Part shown: piece by piece, positions 23,227-33,747 of the stretch
Layout of the letters: each line of letters starts with the position of its first letter
Numbering within the stretch: position 1 is the stretch's first letter
Origin: Callorhinus ursinus
Lineage: Eukaryota > Chordata > Mammalia > Carnivora > Otariidae
Length of the DNA: 64,000 bases
Direction: 5' to 3'
NCBI RefSeq assembly: GCF_003265705.1
Contig: NW_020312788.1
Coordinates: 4,353,151-4,417,150, forward strand
Notes under the pieces: model-generated
The model's input: only the letters and a program-made list of their open reading frames with translations
Databases searched by the model: none
What the model was told of the DNA's origin: nothing
Made by a program: the position numbers and the translations under genes

Positions 23227-25146
23227 TATAGAAAACCCAAAGGACCACAAAAAACTGCCAGAACTGATAGATCCAGTAAAGCCACAGGCTACAAAATCAA
23301 TATACAGAAATCTGTTGCATTCCTATACACCAGTAATGAAGCAGCTGAAAGAAAAATTAAGGAATTAATCCCATTTACAATTGTACCAAAAATAATAAGA
23401 TACCTAGGAATAAATCTAACTAAAGAGGTAAAAGACCGGTACTGTGAAAACTATAAAACACTGATGAAAGAAATTAAAGATAACACAAAGAAACGGAAAG
23501 ACATTTCGTGCTCATGGATTGGAAGGACAAATATTGTTAAAATGTCTATACCACCCAAAGCAATATACACTTTTAGTGCAATCCCTATCAAAATACCACC
23601 AGCATTTTTCACAGAGCTAGAACAATCTTAAAATTTGTATGGAAACACAAAAGACCCTGAATAGCCAAAGCAACCTTGAAAAAGCAAAGCAAAGCTGGAG
23701 ATTTCACAATTCCAGGCTTCAAGTTATATTACAAAGCTGTACTAATCAAAACAGTATGTTACTGGCACAAAATAGACACAAATAAATGGAGAAGAATAGA
23801 AAACCCAGAAAAGAACCCAAAATTACATGGTCAGTTAATCTTTGACAAAACAGGAAAGAATATCCAATGAGAAAAAGACAGTCCTTTCAACAAATGGTGT
23901 TGGGAAAACTGGACAGCAACAGGCAGAAGAATAAAACTGGCCATTTCTTACACCATACACAAAAATAAACTCAAAATGGATAAAGACCTAAATATGAGAC
24001 ATGAAACCATAAAAGTCCTAGAAGAGAGCACAGGCAGTAACCTCTTTGATATCAGCCATAGCAACTTCTTTCTAGATAAGTCTGCTGAGGCAAGGGAAAC
24101 AAAAGTGAAAATAAACTATTGGGATGACATCAAAATAAAAAGCTCCTGCATAGCGAAGGAAACAACCAACAAAACTAAGAGGCAACCTATGGAATGGGAG
24201 AAGATATTTGCAAATGACATATCAGATAAAGGGTTAGTATCCAAAATATATAGAACTTATCAAACTCAACACCCCAAAAACAAATAATCCAGTCAAGAAA
24301 TGGGCAGAAGACATGAATAGATATTTTTCCAAAGAAGACATCCAGATGGCCAACAGACACATGAAGAGATGCTCATCATCACTTGCCATCAGGGAAATGC
24401 AAATCAAAAGTACAATGCGATAATCATCTCACACCTGTCAGAATGGCTACAATCAACAACACAAAAACAACAGGTATTGACAAGGATGTGGAGAAAGGGG
24501 AACGCTCTTGCACTGTTGGTGGGAATGCAAACTGGGTATAGCCACTGTGGAAAATAGTATGGAGGTTCCTCAAAAAGTTAAAAATAGAACTAACCAATGA
24601 TCCAGCAATCACACTACTAATTCAAAGGGATCCTTGCACCCCAATATTTATAGCAGCATTATCTACATTAGCCAAATTATGGAAGCAGTCCAATTGTCCA
24701 AAAACTGATGAATGGATAAAGAATATCTGGTGTACATACACACATGTACACTCACATGTACACAATGGGATATTACTCAGACATAAAAAGGGATGAAATC
24801 TTGCCATTTGCAATGACATGGATGGAGCTAGAGAGTATTATGCTAAATGAAATAAGTCAGAAAGACAAGTACCGTATGATTTCACTCATATGTGAATTTA
24901 AGATATAAAACAAATGAGCAAAGTGAGGGGGAAGAGAGGGTGAGGCCAACCAAGAAACAGGCTCTTAACTGTAGAGAACTGATGGTTACCAGAAGGGAGG
25001 TGGGTGGGGGATGGGTGAAATGGTGTTGAGGAGTAAGAAGTACACTTGTGATGAGCACCTGTGATGTACAGAAGTGCTGAATCACTATATTGTACACCTG
25101 AAACTAAGGTTACACTGTATGTTGACTGGAAATAGAAACTTAAAAA
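23227..25146 (+). mobile_element. L1, 5'-truncated within ORF2, about 1.9 kb
   Basis: The element begins in the ORF2 reverse-transcriptase region just after the catalytic box ('AGAAAACCCAAAGGACC') and extends through the ORF2 C-terminus and a single-module 3' UTR. It is flanked by a 17-bp duplication with one mismatch, AAAATCTATCCTATTCT (23210-23226) and AAAATCTATCTTATTCT (25147-25163). ORF2 is broken: stops occur near 23629 and 23660, and only separate frames survive (23676-23870, 23976-24287). The 3' UTR lacks the second module seen in the L1s at 6.3, 9.1 and 27.4 kb, so it belongs to a different, probably older L1 lineage. Confidence 0.95.
23264..24640 (+). pseudogene. L1 ORF2 C-terminal remnant
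   Basis: Conceptual translation gives recognisable ORF2 pieces: a '[20 protein letters not shown]'-like reading near 23305, RYLGINLT near 23399, '[10 protein letters not shown]' near 23523, 'YKAVLIKTVCYWHK' near 23731, and 'LNMRHETIKVLEE' near 23988. The reading frame changes repeatedly and is cut by stops, so no functional protein is possible. ORF2 normally encodes the endonuclease and reverse transcriptase of LINE-1. The endonuclease and the catalytic RT boxes are absent because of the 5' truncation. Confidence 0.9.
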
Positions 25147-25439
25147 AAAATCTATCTTATTCTGAAAAAAGATTGAAAACAAACTTAATCTAACATATAC
25201 ACACATTCAAATTAAGGTCTTGCATTTTTCTTCTGAATAAGCAAGCACATAAAGCATAATGAGAAGCATCAGTTGGAGCCCAAATCTATAAAACCCCATG
25301 TTCTCTTACATGTCTTGAAAAAGAGAATTAACACTCCTTTTTGTTCAACTATGTCAAGAAAAAAATCAATTTATAAGGAGTTTACTTGATGGGACCGGAA
25401 CTTCTGCTAAGAACTTATTAAATCTAAAAATACGATTAA

Positions 25440-25826
25440 TTCAGCCATAAAAAAAAAGAATGAAATCTTGCCATTTGTAACAACATAGATGGAGCTGGAG
25501 GGTATTATGCTAAGTGAATTAAGTCAGTTAGAGAAAGACAAATACTGTATGATTTCACTCATATGTGGAATTTAAGAAACGAAACAAATGAGCAAAGGAA
25601 AAAAGAGAGACAAGCCAAGAAACAGACTCTTAACTATGGAAAAAGGATGATTACCAGAGGGGAGTTGAGTGGGGGATGGGTGACACAGGCGATGGGGATT
25701 AAGGAGTGCACTTGTTGTGAGCAGCACTGGGTGATGTATGAAGTGCTGAATCACTATATGGTACACCTGAGACTAATATTACACTGTATGTTAATTACAC
25801 TGCAATTAAAAGAAAAAAAGGAAAAT
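25440..25826 (+). mobile_element. L1 3' end, 387 bp, 14-bp TSD
   Basis: Contains the ORF2 terminus ('CAGCCATAAA', 'TTGCCATTTGTAACAACATAG') and a single-module 3' UTR ending in a A-rich tail. Flanked by the perfect duplication AAAAATACGATTAA at 25426-25439 and 25827-25840. Severely 5'-truncated copy of the same lineage as the L1 at 23227. Confidence 0.96.
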
Positions 25827-25840
25827 AAAAATACGATTAA

Positions 25841-26505
25841 AAGCGAAGTGGGCTTTCCACTGCGGCTAGTTTTGGAAGGCATCTTCTAAGGGCGTGCAGT
25901 GGGTTCTCTTTGTTCTGCTAAACTCTATGAAGAACTGATCTATATTTGTAGCTAATCAAGATGCTTTGCTTCACCTCCCTTTTGTCAGCATACAAAAGCT
26001 TATGTCAGGAAAGCTTTCAGAGGTAATCAATCCTAAGAAAATAAATGGATCAGGAAGAGAATATCATGAATAAATACTTTATTGAACTATTTAAATTCAC
26101 TGTTTTTAACACAGCCATATCCGCAAAAGCAACATTACCCCCAACCTGTTTTATAGTAATTGATTTTTAATTACAAAACAACTGTGATTACATCAATCCA
26201 TCATCCAAAATTATGTTTTACTATCTGTTCCATCATGTTTAAACTATTTATTATCAGTTTCCCATGGCCTGTAATTAACCAAAGTTTTTCTATGTCCCCA
26301 TTAACTTCAGCTAATAGAGGTTATCCTCTGCTTATTATTCACTTTTTAAAACTCATTTCTTAGCCATGAAACATGATGGGGGAGAAAATGAGAGCTAAAA
26401 TGTATTTTTTGGCAGATACATAGAGATGACAATAACCTTTACCTACAATACCAGAATGTTGCTTCATAAAATACCACACTTGAAAAGAAATAACTTCTAG
26501 CCTTA
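25841..26505. other. Anonymous non-coding sequence
   Basis: No gene or repeat recognised. The 67-codon frame at 26160-26363 has no motif. Confidence 0.5.
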
Positions 26506-26509
26506 TGCT

Positions 26510-26730
26510 AATAATGAGTGCTAATTTTTATTAGTGCTCACTGTATTTTCAGAAGGGCTCTTTGCTAAGCACTATATATGCAGAGATACATTGCTCACAA
26601 GAATGCACACAAATAGCAAACTTATGTAACGGGTTTTAAATCGCTTAGCTAATAACAGACAATGCCAAGACCTGAGTCTGATGTGAGTGACTCTGGAAAT
26701 TTAATCACCCTATTCCTCTGCTATAGACAA
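26510..26730 (+). repeat. MIR ancient SINE (diverged)
   Basis: 'GAGTGCTAATTTTTATTAGTGCTCACTGTATTTTCAG...TTTGCTAAGCACTATATA' parallels the MIR 'ctaacatttattgagcgcttactatgtgccaggcactgttctaagcact' 5' half, followed downstream by a 'GCCAAGACCTGAGTCTGATGTGAGTGACTCTG' 3' half. Boundaries approximate. Confidence 0.6.
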
Positions 26731-26951
26731 TTATTATAAAATTCTCCCTTACAGCTGTTCTCAGCTGATGGAATAGAGTTGTGTCTGGAATAAGAGATGT
26801 ATATGTGTGCCTACACAAGAATGTGTTTAATTTAGGACTTCTGTAGTTGATCTTTATTCTATAGGAACCCCACATTTTTCATAATATGATTCACTTTTTA
26901 ACTGTCAATTTTTCTAATTTACCAATCCAACGTTAAAAACTAACTACAGTG

Positions 26952-27117
26952 GGGCACCTGGGTGGCTCAGTCATTAAGCATCTGCCTTCGGCTCAGGTCA
27001 TGATCCCAGGGTCCTGGGATAGAGCCCCGCATCGTTCTCCCTCTCCCCCTGCTTGTGTTCCCTCTGTGTGTGTGTGTCTCTCTGTCAAATAAATAAATGA
27101 AATCTTAAAAAAAAAAA
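26952..27117 (+). mobile_element. CAN-SINE, forward, with internal deletion
   Basis: Head GGGCACCTGGGTGGCTCAG and a 'CATTAAGCATCTGCC' A-box region. About 40 bp of the usual body (GGGCTCCCTGCTCAGCAGG... CTGCTTC) is missing after 'CCCCGCATCG'. Tail AAATAAATAAATGAAATC plus A-run. Perfect 17-bp duplication AAAAACTAACTACAGTG at 26935-26951 and 27118-27134. Confidence 0.97.
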
Positions 27118-27134
27118 AAAAACTAACTACAGTG

Positions 27135-27416
27135 ACAGAGTGATAAGTGCAAATTCATCTGAAGGACCGTAGTTTATTCAGGCCACTTAGGTGGCAAACA
27201 ACAGAAACCCACTTCCAACTGGCTTAAGAAAACAGGAAAATATATTGATAAATATAAACAGACTGCAGGAATTACAGAGATGGAATACAAGACAACCAGG
27301 AATTTAAACTCTATATAAGCATTTCTGCTCAACATCCGGCATCTCATCTCTGTCTAGTTTCTCTTGTCCAGACTATCAATGAGGTAAGGATTGGGCTATC
27401 AGAACTTCTAGGCCCC
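27135..27416. other. Anonymous non-coding sequence
   Basis: Unique spacer between a SINE and a minus-strand L1. No gene recognised. Confidence 0.5.
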
Positions 27417-27428
27417 AAAGCAGACATC

Positions 27429-28162
27429 CTTTTTTAAAAATTTTTTATCGTTATGTTAATCACCATACATTACACCATTAGTTTTTAATGTAGTGTTCCA
27501 TGATTCATTGTTTGTACATAATACCCAGTGCTCCATGCAGAACATGCCCTCTTTAATACCCATCACCAGGCTAACCCATCCCCCACCCCCCTCCCCTCTA
27601 GAATCCTCAGTTTGTTTTTCAGAGTCCATCATCTCTCACAGTTCATCTCCCCCTCCGATTTCCTCCCCTTCATTCTTCCCCTCCTGCTATCTTTTTCTTT
27701 TTTTTTTTTCTTAACATATATTGCATTATTTGTTTCAGAAGTACAGATCTGTGGTTCAACAGTCTTGCACAATTCACAGAGCTCACCATAGCACATACCC
27801 TCCCCAATGTCTATCACCCAGCCACCCCATCCGCCCCACCCCCTACCACTCCAGCAACCCTCAGTTTGTTTCCTGAGATTAAGAAATCCTCATATCAGTG
27901 AGGTCATATGATACATGTCTTTCTCTGATTGACTTATTTCACTCAGCATAACACCCTCCAGTTCCATCCACGTCATTGCAAATGGCAAGATCTCATTCCT
28001 TTTGATGGCTGCATAATATTCCATTGTGTATATATACCACATCTTCTTCAGCCATTCATCTGTCGATGGACATCTTGGCTCTTTCCACAGTTTGGCTATT
28101 GTGGACATTGCTGCTATAAACATTGGGGTGCACGTACCCCTTCGGATCCCTACATTTGTATC
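27429..28162 (-). mobile_element. Young L1, reverse, two-module 3' UTR
   Basis: Read on the minus strand it starts in late ORF2 ('GATACAAATGTAGGGATCCG', 'GGTACGTGCACCCCAATG', 'CACAATAGCCAAACTGTGG') and runs through the ORF2 terminus and both 3' UTR modules to an A-tail that appears as T-rich at 27429. The 77-codon minus frame 27890-28123 is the ORF2 C-terminal part ('[16 protein letters not shown]'). Flanked by a 12-bp duplication with one mismatch, AAAGCAGACATC (27417-27428) and AAAGCTGACATC (28163-28174). Relation to the adjoining forward segment is discussed in the findings. Confidence 0.93.
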
Positions 28163-28233
28163 AAAGCTGACATCTTTATAGACAGAAAGGAACTCTTCAC
28201 CATCGCCTCCAAGTTTAAAAATCCCGTGAGAGA

Positions 28234-29484
28234 TAACTATAGAACACTCATGAAGGAAATTGAGGAAGACACAAAGAAATGGAAAAACATTCCATGTTCA
28301 TGGCTTGGAAGACCAAATATTGTTACAATGTCTATGCTACGTAGAGCAATCTACACATTCAATGCAATCCCTAACAAAATACTATCACCATTTTTCACCG
28401 AACTGGAACAAATAATCCTAAAATTTGTATGGAACCAGAAAAAACCCTGAATAGCCAGAGGAATGTTGAAAAAGAAAACCAAAGCTGGTGGCATCACAAT
28501 TCTGGACTTCAAGCTCTATTACAAAGCTGTAATCATCAAGACCATATGGTACTGGCACAAAAACAGACACATAGATCAATGGAAAAGAATAGAGAACCCA
28601 GAAACGGACCCTCAACTCTATGGTCAACTCATCTTTGACAAAACAGGAAAGAATAGAAAAAACACAGTCTCTTCAACAAATGGTGTTGGGAAAATTGGAC
28701 AGCCGCATGCAGAAGAATGAAACTGGCCATTTCTTACACCATACACAAAAATAGACTCAAAATGGATGGAAGACCTAAATGTGAAACAGGAATCCATCAA
28801 AATCCTAGAGGAGAACATAGGCAGCAACCTCTTCAACCTTGGCAGCAGCAACTTCTTGCTAGACAGGTCTCCAAAGACAAGGGAAGTAAGGGCAAAATGA
28901 ACTATTGGGACTTCATCAAGATAAAAAGCATTTGCACAGCAAAGGAAACAGTAAATAAAACCAAATGACAACCTACAGAATGGGAGAAGATATTTTCAAA
29001 TGTCTTACCCGATAAAGGGCTAGTATCCAAGATCTACAAAGAATTTATCAAACTCAACACCCAAACAACAAATAATCCAATCAAGGAATGGGCAGAAGAC
29101 ATGAACAGACATTTCTGCAAAGACATCCAAATGACCAACAGACACATGAAAATATGCTCATATCACTCAGCATAAGGGAAATACAAGTCAAAACCACTAT
29201 GAGATACCACCTCACACCCATCAAAATGGCTAAAATTAACAAGTCAGGAAACAACAGATGTTGGCAAGGATGCAGAGAAACGGGAACCCTTTTATACTGT
29301 TGGTAGGAATGCAAGTTGGTACAGCGACTCCGGGAAACAGTATGGAGGTTCCTCAAAAAGTTGAAAATAGAGCTACCTTCCAACCCAGCAATTGCACTAC
29401 TGGGTATTTACCCCAAAGATACAAATGCAGTGATCCAAAGGGGTATGTGCACCCCGATGTTTATGGCAGTAATGCCCACAATAG
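28234..29484 (+). mobile_element. L1 ORF2 internal segment, forward, lacking 3' UTR and tail
   Basis: Starts at 'CACTCATGAAGGAAATTGAGG' (late RT/thumb region) and runs through the ORF2 C-terminal part to 'GTGCACCCCGATGTTTATGG...CACAATAGC', where it stops abruptly without 3' UTR or poly(A). Frames 28463-28720, 28717-28968 and 29088-29306 together cover this ORF2 section but are in different registers, with stops and frameshifts. Absence of a 3' tail means it cannot be a simple retrotransposed L1 3' end. Confidence 0.93.
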
Positions 29485-29745
29485 CACAATGTGGTATTAT
29501 TAACTATAGTCACCATCTTGTATACATTATATCACTATGACTTGTTTTTAGATTCCATAGATAAGTGAAATACAGACCTTATCTGACTTATTTAGCATAA
29601 TGCCCTCAGAGTCCATCCATTTTGTCACAAATGGAAAGATTTCATTTTTTCTTATGACTGAATAATATTTATTGTGTATATACATCACATTTTTTATATT
29701 CATCTGTAATTAGCAATTATACATCATTGTCCACAAAAAAAAGTG
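29485..29745 (-). mobile_element. Ancient L1M fragment, reverse
   Basis: 'GTATTATTAACTATAGTCACCATCTTGTAT', 'TTTTTAGATTCCATAGATAAGTGAAATAC', 'CTTATTTAGCATAATGCCCTCAGAGTCCATCC', 'TGACTGAATAATATTTATTGTGTATATAC' are the reverse complement of an old L1 late-ORF2/3' UTR. Strongly diverged. Older than the young L1 segment that abuts it on the left. Confidence 0.7.
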
Positions 29746-29803
29746 TCAAATTATTTAGTTCTCCACTTGTCATTCTTTTAGAATGCCTATAACGCACAAT
29801 AAT

Positions 29804-29852
29804 TTGTGTGTGTGTGTGCGCGCGAGCGTGCGTGCACACGTGCGCATACGTG
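29804..29852. repeat. TG/CG-rich alternating purine-pyrimidine tract
   Basis: (TG)n passes into GCGCGCGAGCGTGCGTGCAC and ACGTGCGCATACGTG. Eight CpGs lie within about 35 bp in otherwise CpG-poor DNA. Strong Z-DNA-forming potential. Confidence 0.9.
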
Positions 29853-29898
29853 ATTTTGCAAAGCTATAGGGTGGACTTTTATGTAATTTTTTTAAAAA

Positions 29899-30594
29899 TT
29901 ATGTTCAATTAGCCAACATATAGTACATCACTAGTTTTTGATGTAGTGTTCAATGATTCATTAGTTGCATATAACACCCGGTGCTCATCACAACACATGT
30001 CCTCCTTAATACCCATCACACGTTAACCCCATCCCCCTACCCTCCCTCCCTTCTATAGCCCTCAGTTTGTTTCCCGGAGTCCATAGTCTCTCATGGTTCA
30101 TCACACCCTCTGATTTCTTCCCAGTTTTCCCTCCCTTCCCCTGTGGTCCTCCGTGCTATTCCTTAAGTTCCACATATGAGTGAAGCCATATGATAACGGT
30201 CTTTCTCTGCTTGACTATTTCACTTAGCATAATCCCCTCCAGTTCCATCCATGTCGATGCAAATGATGGGTATTCATCCTTTCTGATGGCTGCATAATAT
30301 TCCACTGTATATATGGACCACATCTTCTTTATCCATTCATCTGTTGAAAGACATCTTGGCTTCTTCCACAGTTTGGCTATTGTGGACGTTGCTGCTATCA
30401 ACATTGGGGTGCAGGTGCCCCTTCTTTTCACTACATCTTTATCTTTGGGGTAAATACCTAGTAGTGCAAGTGCTGGGTCATAGGGTAGCTCTATTTTTAA
30501 TGTCTTGAGGAACTCCACACTGTTTTCCAGAGTGGCTGTACCAGCTTCTTTCCCACAAATAGTGTAAGAGGGTTCCCCTTTCTCCACATCTTCA
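29899..30594 (-). mobile_element. L1, reverse, 5'-truncated, single-module 3' UTR
   Basis: Reverse orientation copy of about 0.7 kb. The 143-codon minus frame at 30156-30587 is an uninterrupted piece of ORF2 C-terminus, including '[10 protein letters not shown]', '[18 protein letters not shown]', 'STDEWIKKMW' and 'TWMELEGIMLSEI'. The 3' UTR has one module and ends in a T-rich tract on the left. An A/T-rich duplication of the form TAATTTTTTAAAAA is found at 29884-29898 (one extra T) and 30595-30608. Young by sequence, but only the ORF2 tail is present. Confidence 0.93.
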
Positions 30595-30661
30595 TAATTT
30601 TTAAAAAATATTAAACATGCTTCGGTAAAGAAGAGACCCCTTCTCAGTTCTGTATACCTGG

Positions 30662-31100
30662 TTTATTAGTTTCTAGGGCTGCCATAACAAAGTATCACAA
30701 ACTGGGTGGCTTAAGACAACATGAATTTATTGTTTCACAATATTTGAGCCTAGAGGCCCAAAATCAACATGTCAGCAGAGCCATATAAAGCCGGTAGGGA
30801 AAAGTCTTCCCTTGCTTCTTCTGTTCTAGTGATGACTGTCAATCCTTGGCATTCCTTGGTTTGTGGCTGCATCACTCCTATCTCTGCCTGTTATCACACA
30901 ATGTTTTCCCTGTGTGCCTGTGTCTTCATATGGTGTTTTCTTCTTAAAAGAATACTAAGTATATTGGATTAGGGCCCACAGTAGTGACCTCAACTTTATA
31001 TATCTGCAAAGCCCCTACTCACAAATACGATCACATTCTTAGGTAGTAGGGTGAAGACTTTGACATATATTTTTGGGGGACACAATTCAACCCACAACAC
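30662..31100 (-). mobile_element. MLT1-type LTR (ERVL-MaLR), reverse
   Basis: Read on the minus strand it starts 'GTGTTGTGGGTTGAATTGTG', passes 'GTGATCGTATTTGTGAG', 'GGGCCCTAATCCAATATAC', and ends 'GCCACCCAGTTTGTGATAC' and 'GGCAGCCCTAGAAACTAATAAA'. That is the order of the MLT1 LTR. A polyadenylation-like AATAAATT lies near the 3' end ('caataaattcatg' on minus). It is a solitary LTR with no internal retroviral sequence seen beside it, and it is many tens of millions of years old by divergence. Confidence 0.85.
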
Positions 31101-33190
31101 TTGAAAGGGTCCAGAACATGCCCCTGTGGCATAAACAGAAGGCCTTTCGGTTTCTTAAATCCTTTGTCTAAGACAGCCTCCCAAAAGAACTCAAAGAATG
31201 CCTCATGAATTCTGCTGGAGAACAGTTCTAATCCTCTAATCCTCTCTGAGATAAGAAGCTGGCACCCACATCAAAACAGGCATTGTCTCAGAACTATCAT
31301 ATCTCCCACCCATTCTCTGAAGGGCACTATTTTTCTTTCCAAAACGTTGTTTTCCTTATAAGTGCCCTTTGTACCCTGCTTCCCTTCAACCATTAAGATA
31401 GCACATAAGCCCCACATTCTAACTCCCCCTTTGAGTCATATTTCTTTACATAAACTCCCATATATAGAGATGTGATTAAATCCATTTTCCCTTAATAACT
31501 ATTTTTTTTGTTAAGTTCTATCTTGGAGGGGGGAGCTGCAAATTAAATTGAGAGAGCAGAGGAAATTTTTTGTCTTCTTAGACACACTAGTGAATTCAAC
31601 TTATGCTTGATGAAGAGCTACTTGGAATTTTTCTTAGGTCTCTTGGCCATGGAGTTGAAGGGTCACTGACAGGTCCAATGTCTAAGACTTTGTCATGCTG
31701 CTAGAAATGCCTTTTCTCTACACATTTGCCTGTTAAGAACATGGTAGTGTGGTAGTGCCAACATCCAATCTACATGGTGCAGAAATAATCCTGGTAAAAG
31801 GTAAAGATTATCTGGTAGTTTTGAAATGATTAGACATTTCTAGTACGTACCAGGTGAACAGAACTCTAGAGGAAATAGGTGAATGTACGAATGCGAAATC
31901 TTGGAATGCCATATAGTCACCTCATCAGTAAAAGGGCTGAGTTGGGCTAGTGCAGGTACTCTGATTATCCTAGTGCATGAATTAAAGCTAATATTTTTAA
32001 AATAAATATTAAAAATATTTTTACATCTAAAATCCCATTCTAAAATCCTTCCAAGAAAATAAGAAAGCTCTTGTAGGTATTTAGATTCACCATTACTGAC
32101 TCAGAATAATTTAAAGCCAGCTGGAATTCCAGTGTAGCCCTTCAAAACCAATGACCATTTCTGAGAGGATTCTTTGGACTAGCCCCATGGTAATCAGAAA
32201 AGACACATCTATCTGTTAGTCTTTACATTAAGTTCGTAGGACAGGTGAAAGGAGAGAAGGAAGACACAGTATCTCAGTGACATTCAGAGATCAATCACAA
32301 CCATTATTTTTTGACATGCTGCTAATATAGATTTATCCAATCTAAGATCATACAGTGTTCCCTGACCATGACCTTTTGTAAATATCTCACTAAAACCATA
32401 ATATTTGAATTCAAAAAATGGATATAGCTGTAGCTAATAACGTGGAAAGTAGAAGGACTGATATTTAAGATTTGGAAACTTACTTACATTTAAATAAAGT
32501 CCATCTGGTTCTGTGTCATCTGAAAACAAAAACCAAAGAAGGAAGCATTCCAACCATCCTTCTAAAGGTGAGACACACTGACACCACAGTCAGCCCTCAG
32601 GCAGATGTCACTGTATTTGAGACTACCCATGGCATTCAATGTGTCAGGAGAGTTGGTAGTAGGGTGACTAATAATTTTCCATTCATCCTATATTCCTTGT
32701 TTCAACAAATTTACCTCCACACTATTCTCTACCTCTAACTGGCAGAATACAGCCTCCTGGGGCAGCATTCAGTAAACTATCTGTTCGCATTTAAATACTT
32801 CATCAGGATGTGCCAGAGAATAGACATCAGGACCACAGCACACTATTTCTTCTCAGATTCTTTCTTCAAAGCCAGAAATATGTATTCTTTAAACTTGAGA
32901 AAAAAGGGCGTATTTAGAGCATGGTACTTTGTAGAATCACAATCGAGGCGAGTTTAATCTCAGTCTTCCTCATTCATTGTGTATCCTTGTTTTCAGCCAC
33001 TTGTTTTCAGTGTTGCTTCGTTATTTTACCTTAAACAAATACACTACTACTTTTCCTAGAAATTACTTGAAGTTGCATCATCGAGATTCTCAAGTGAAAT
33101 TTCTAGAACAAGAAACATTAAGTGGATTAATGTCATTCGTATTGTAGGGTAAATCTTTTATTGAGGGGAAAACACCTCAGAACAAAAATG
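31101..33190. other. Anonymous non-coding sequence
   Basis: Two kilobases without a recognised gene or repeat. The plus frame at 32472-32738 (88 codons) has no domain or conserved motif I recognise. Confidence 0.5.
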
Positions 33191-33194
33191 GCTC

Positions 33195-33740
33195 TTATTG
33201 AGTCAATTACTCATTGTTTGTGCTGGCTGTTTAACACACATTGCTTTTCATAGTCCTTACTGCATATCATAAGGATTGTTATTTTTATCTGCCTTTTTAA
33301 ATTTTTATCTTTTTATGTTCAATTAGGCAATGTATAGTACATTAGTTTTTGATGTAGTGTTCAACAATTCATTAGTTGCATATAACACCCAGTGCTCATC
33401 ACAACACGTGCCCTCCTTAATACCCATCACCCGGTTACCCCATCCACCTACTTCCCTTCCTTCTGTAACCCTCAGTTTGTTTCCCAGAGTCCAGAGTCTC
33501 TCATGGTTTATCTCCCTCTCTGATTTCTTCCCATTCAGTTTTCCCTCCCTTCCCCCGTGGTCCTCTGCACTATTCCTTATATTCCACATTTGAGTGAAAC
33601 CATTTTAAAGATAAAGAGATTGAGGAATATAGGCATAGAAAAGTCAACATGTTGCCCAACATTACCCTGGTAGGACACAGTAGAACTTGGGTTGAATCTA
33701 GATGTGTTAAGATTCCAAAGCTTGATTATTCTATGGTACC
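33195..33740 (+). repeat. MIR split by an L1 insertion
   Basis: The left part 33195-33301 ('TGTTTGTGCTGGCTGTTTAACACACATTGC...TAGTCCTTACTGCATATCATAAGGATTG') and the right part 33600-33740 ('TTTTAAAGATAAAGAGATTGAGGAATATAGGCATAG', 'GTTGCCCAACATTACCC', 'AGAACTTGGGTTGAATC') are the two consecutive halves of one MIR, separated by the L1 at 33302-33599. The order proves the MIR is older than that L1. Confidence 0.75.
33302..33599 (-). mobile_element. L1 3' end, reverse, about 300 bp, inside a MIR
   Basis: Single-module 3' UTR in reverse: 'TTTTATGTTCAATTAGGC', 'CATTAGTTTTTGATGTAGTG', 'CATATAACACCCAGTGCTC', 'CTCAGTTTGTTTCCCAGAG', ending near 'CACATTTGAGTGAAAC', the ORF2 terminus. Flanked by CCTTTTTAAA (33292-33301) and CCATTTTAAA (33600-33609), one mismatch. 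Frames at 33323-33589 on both strands are 3' UTR artefacts. Confidence 0.92.
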
Positions 33741-33747
33741 TCATAAA

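Noticed and set aside
27929..28450. 173-codon plus frame as a protein-coding gene
   Set aside because: It joins antisense L1 sequence to sense ORF2 of the next segment. The text matches reversed L1 and then ORF2 ('[14 protein letters not shown]').
28229..29513. TAACTATAG on both sides of the forward L1 segment as a target-site duplication
   Set aside because: The left copy overlaps L1's own 'AACTATA' text and the right copy is part of the ancient L1M, so the 9-bp match is probably coincidental, and the segment has no poly(A).
30156..30587. 143-codon minus frame as a novel gene
   Set aside because: It is the C-terminal part of L1 ORF2.
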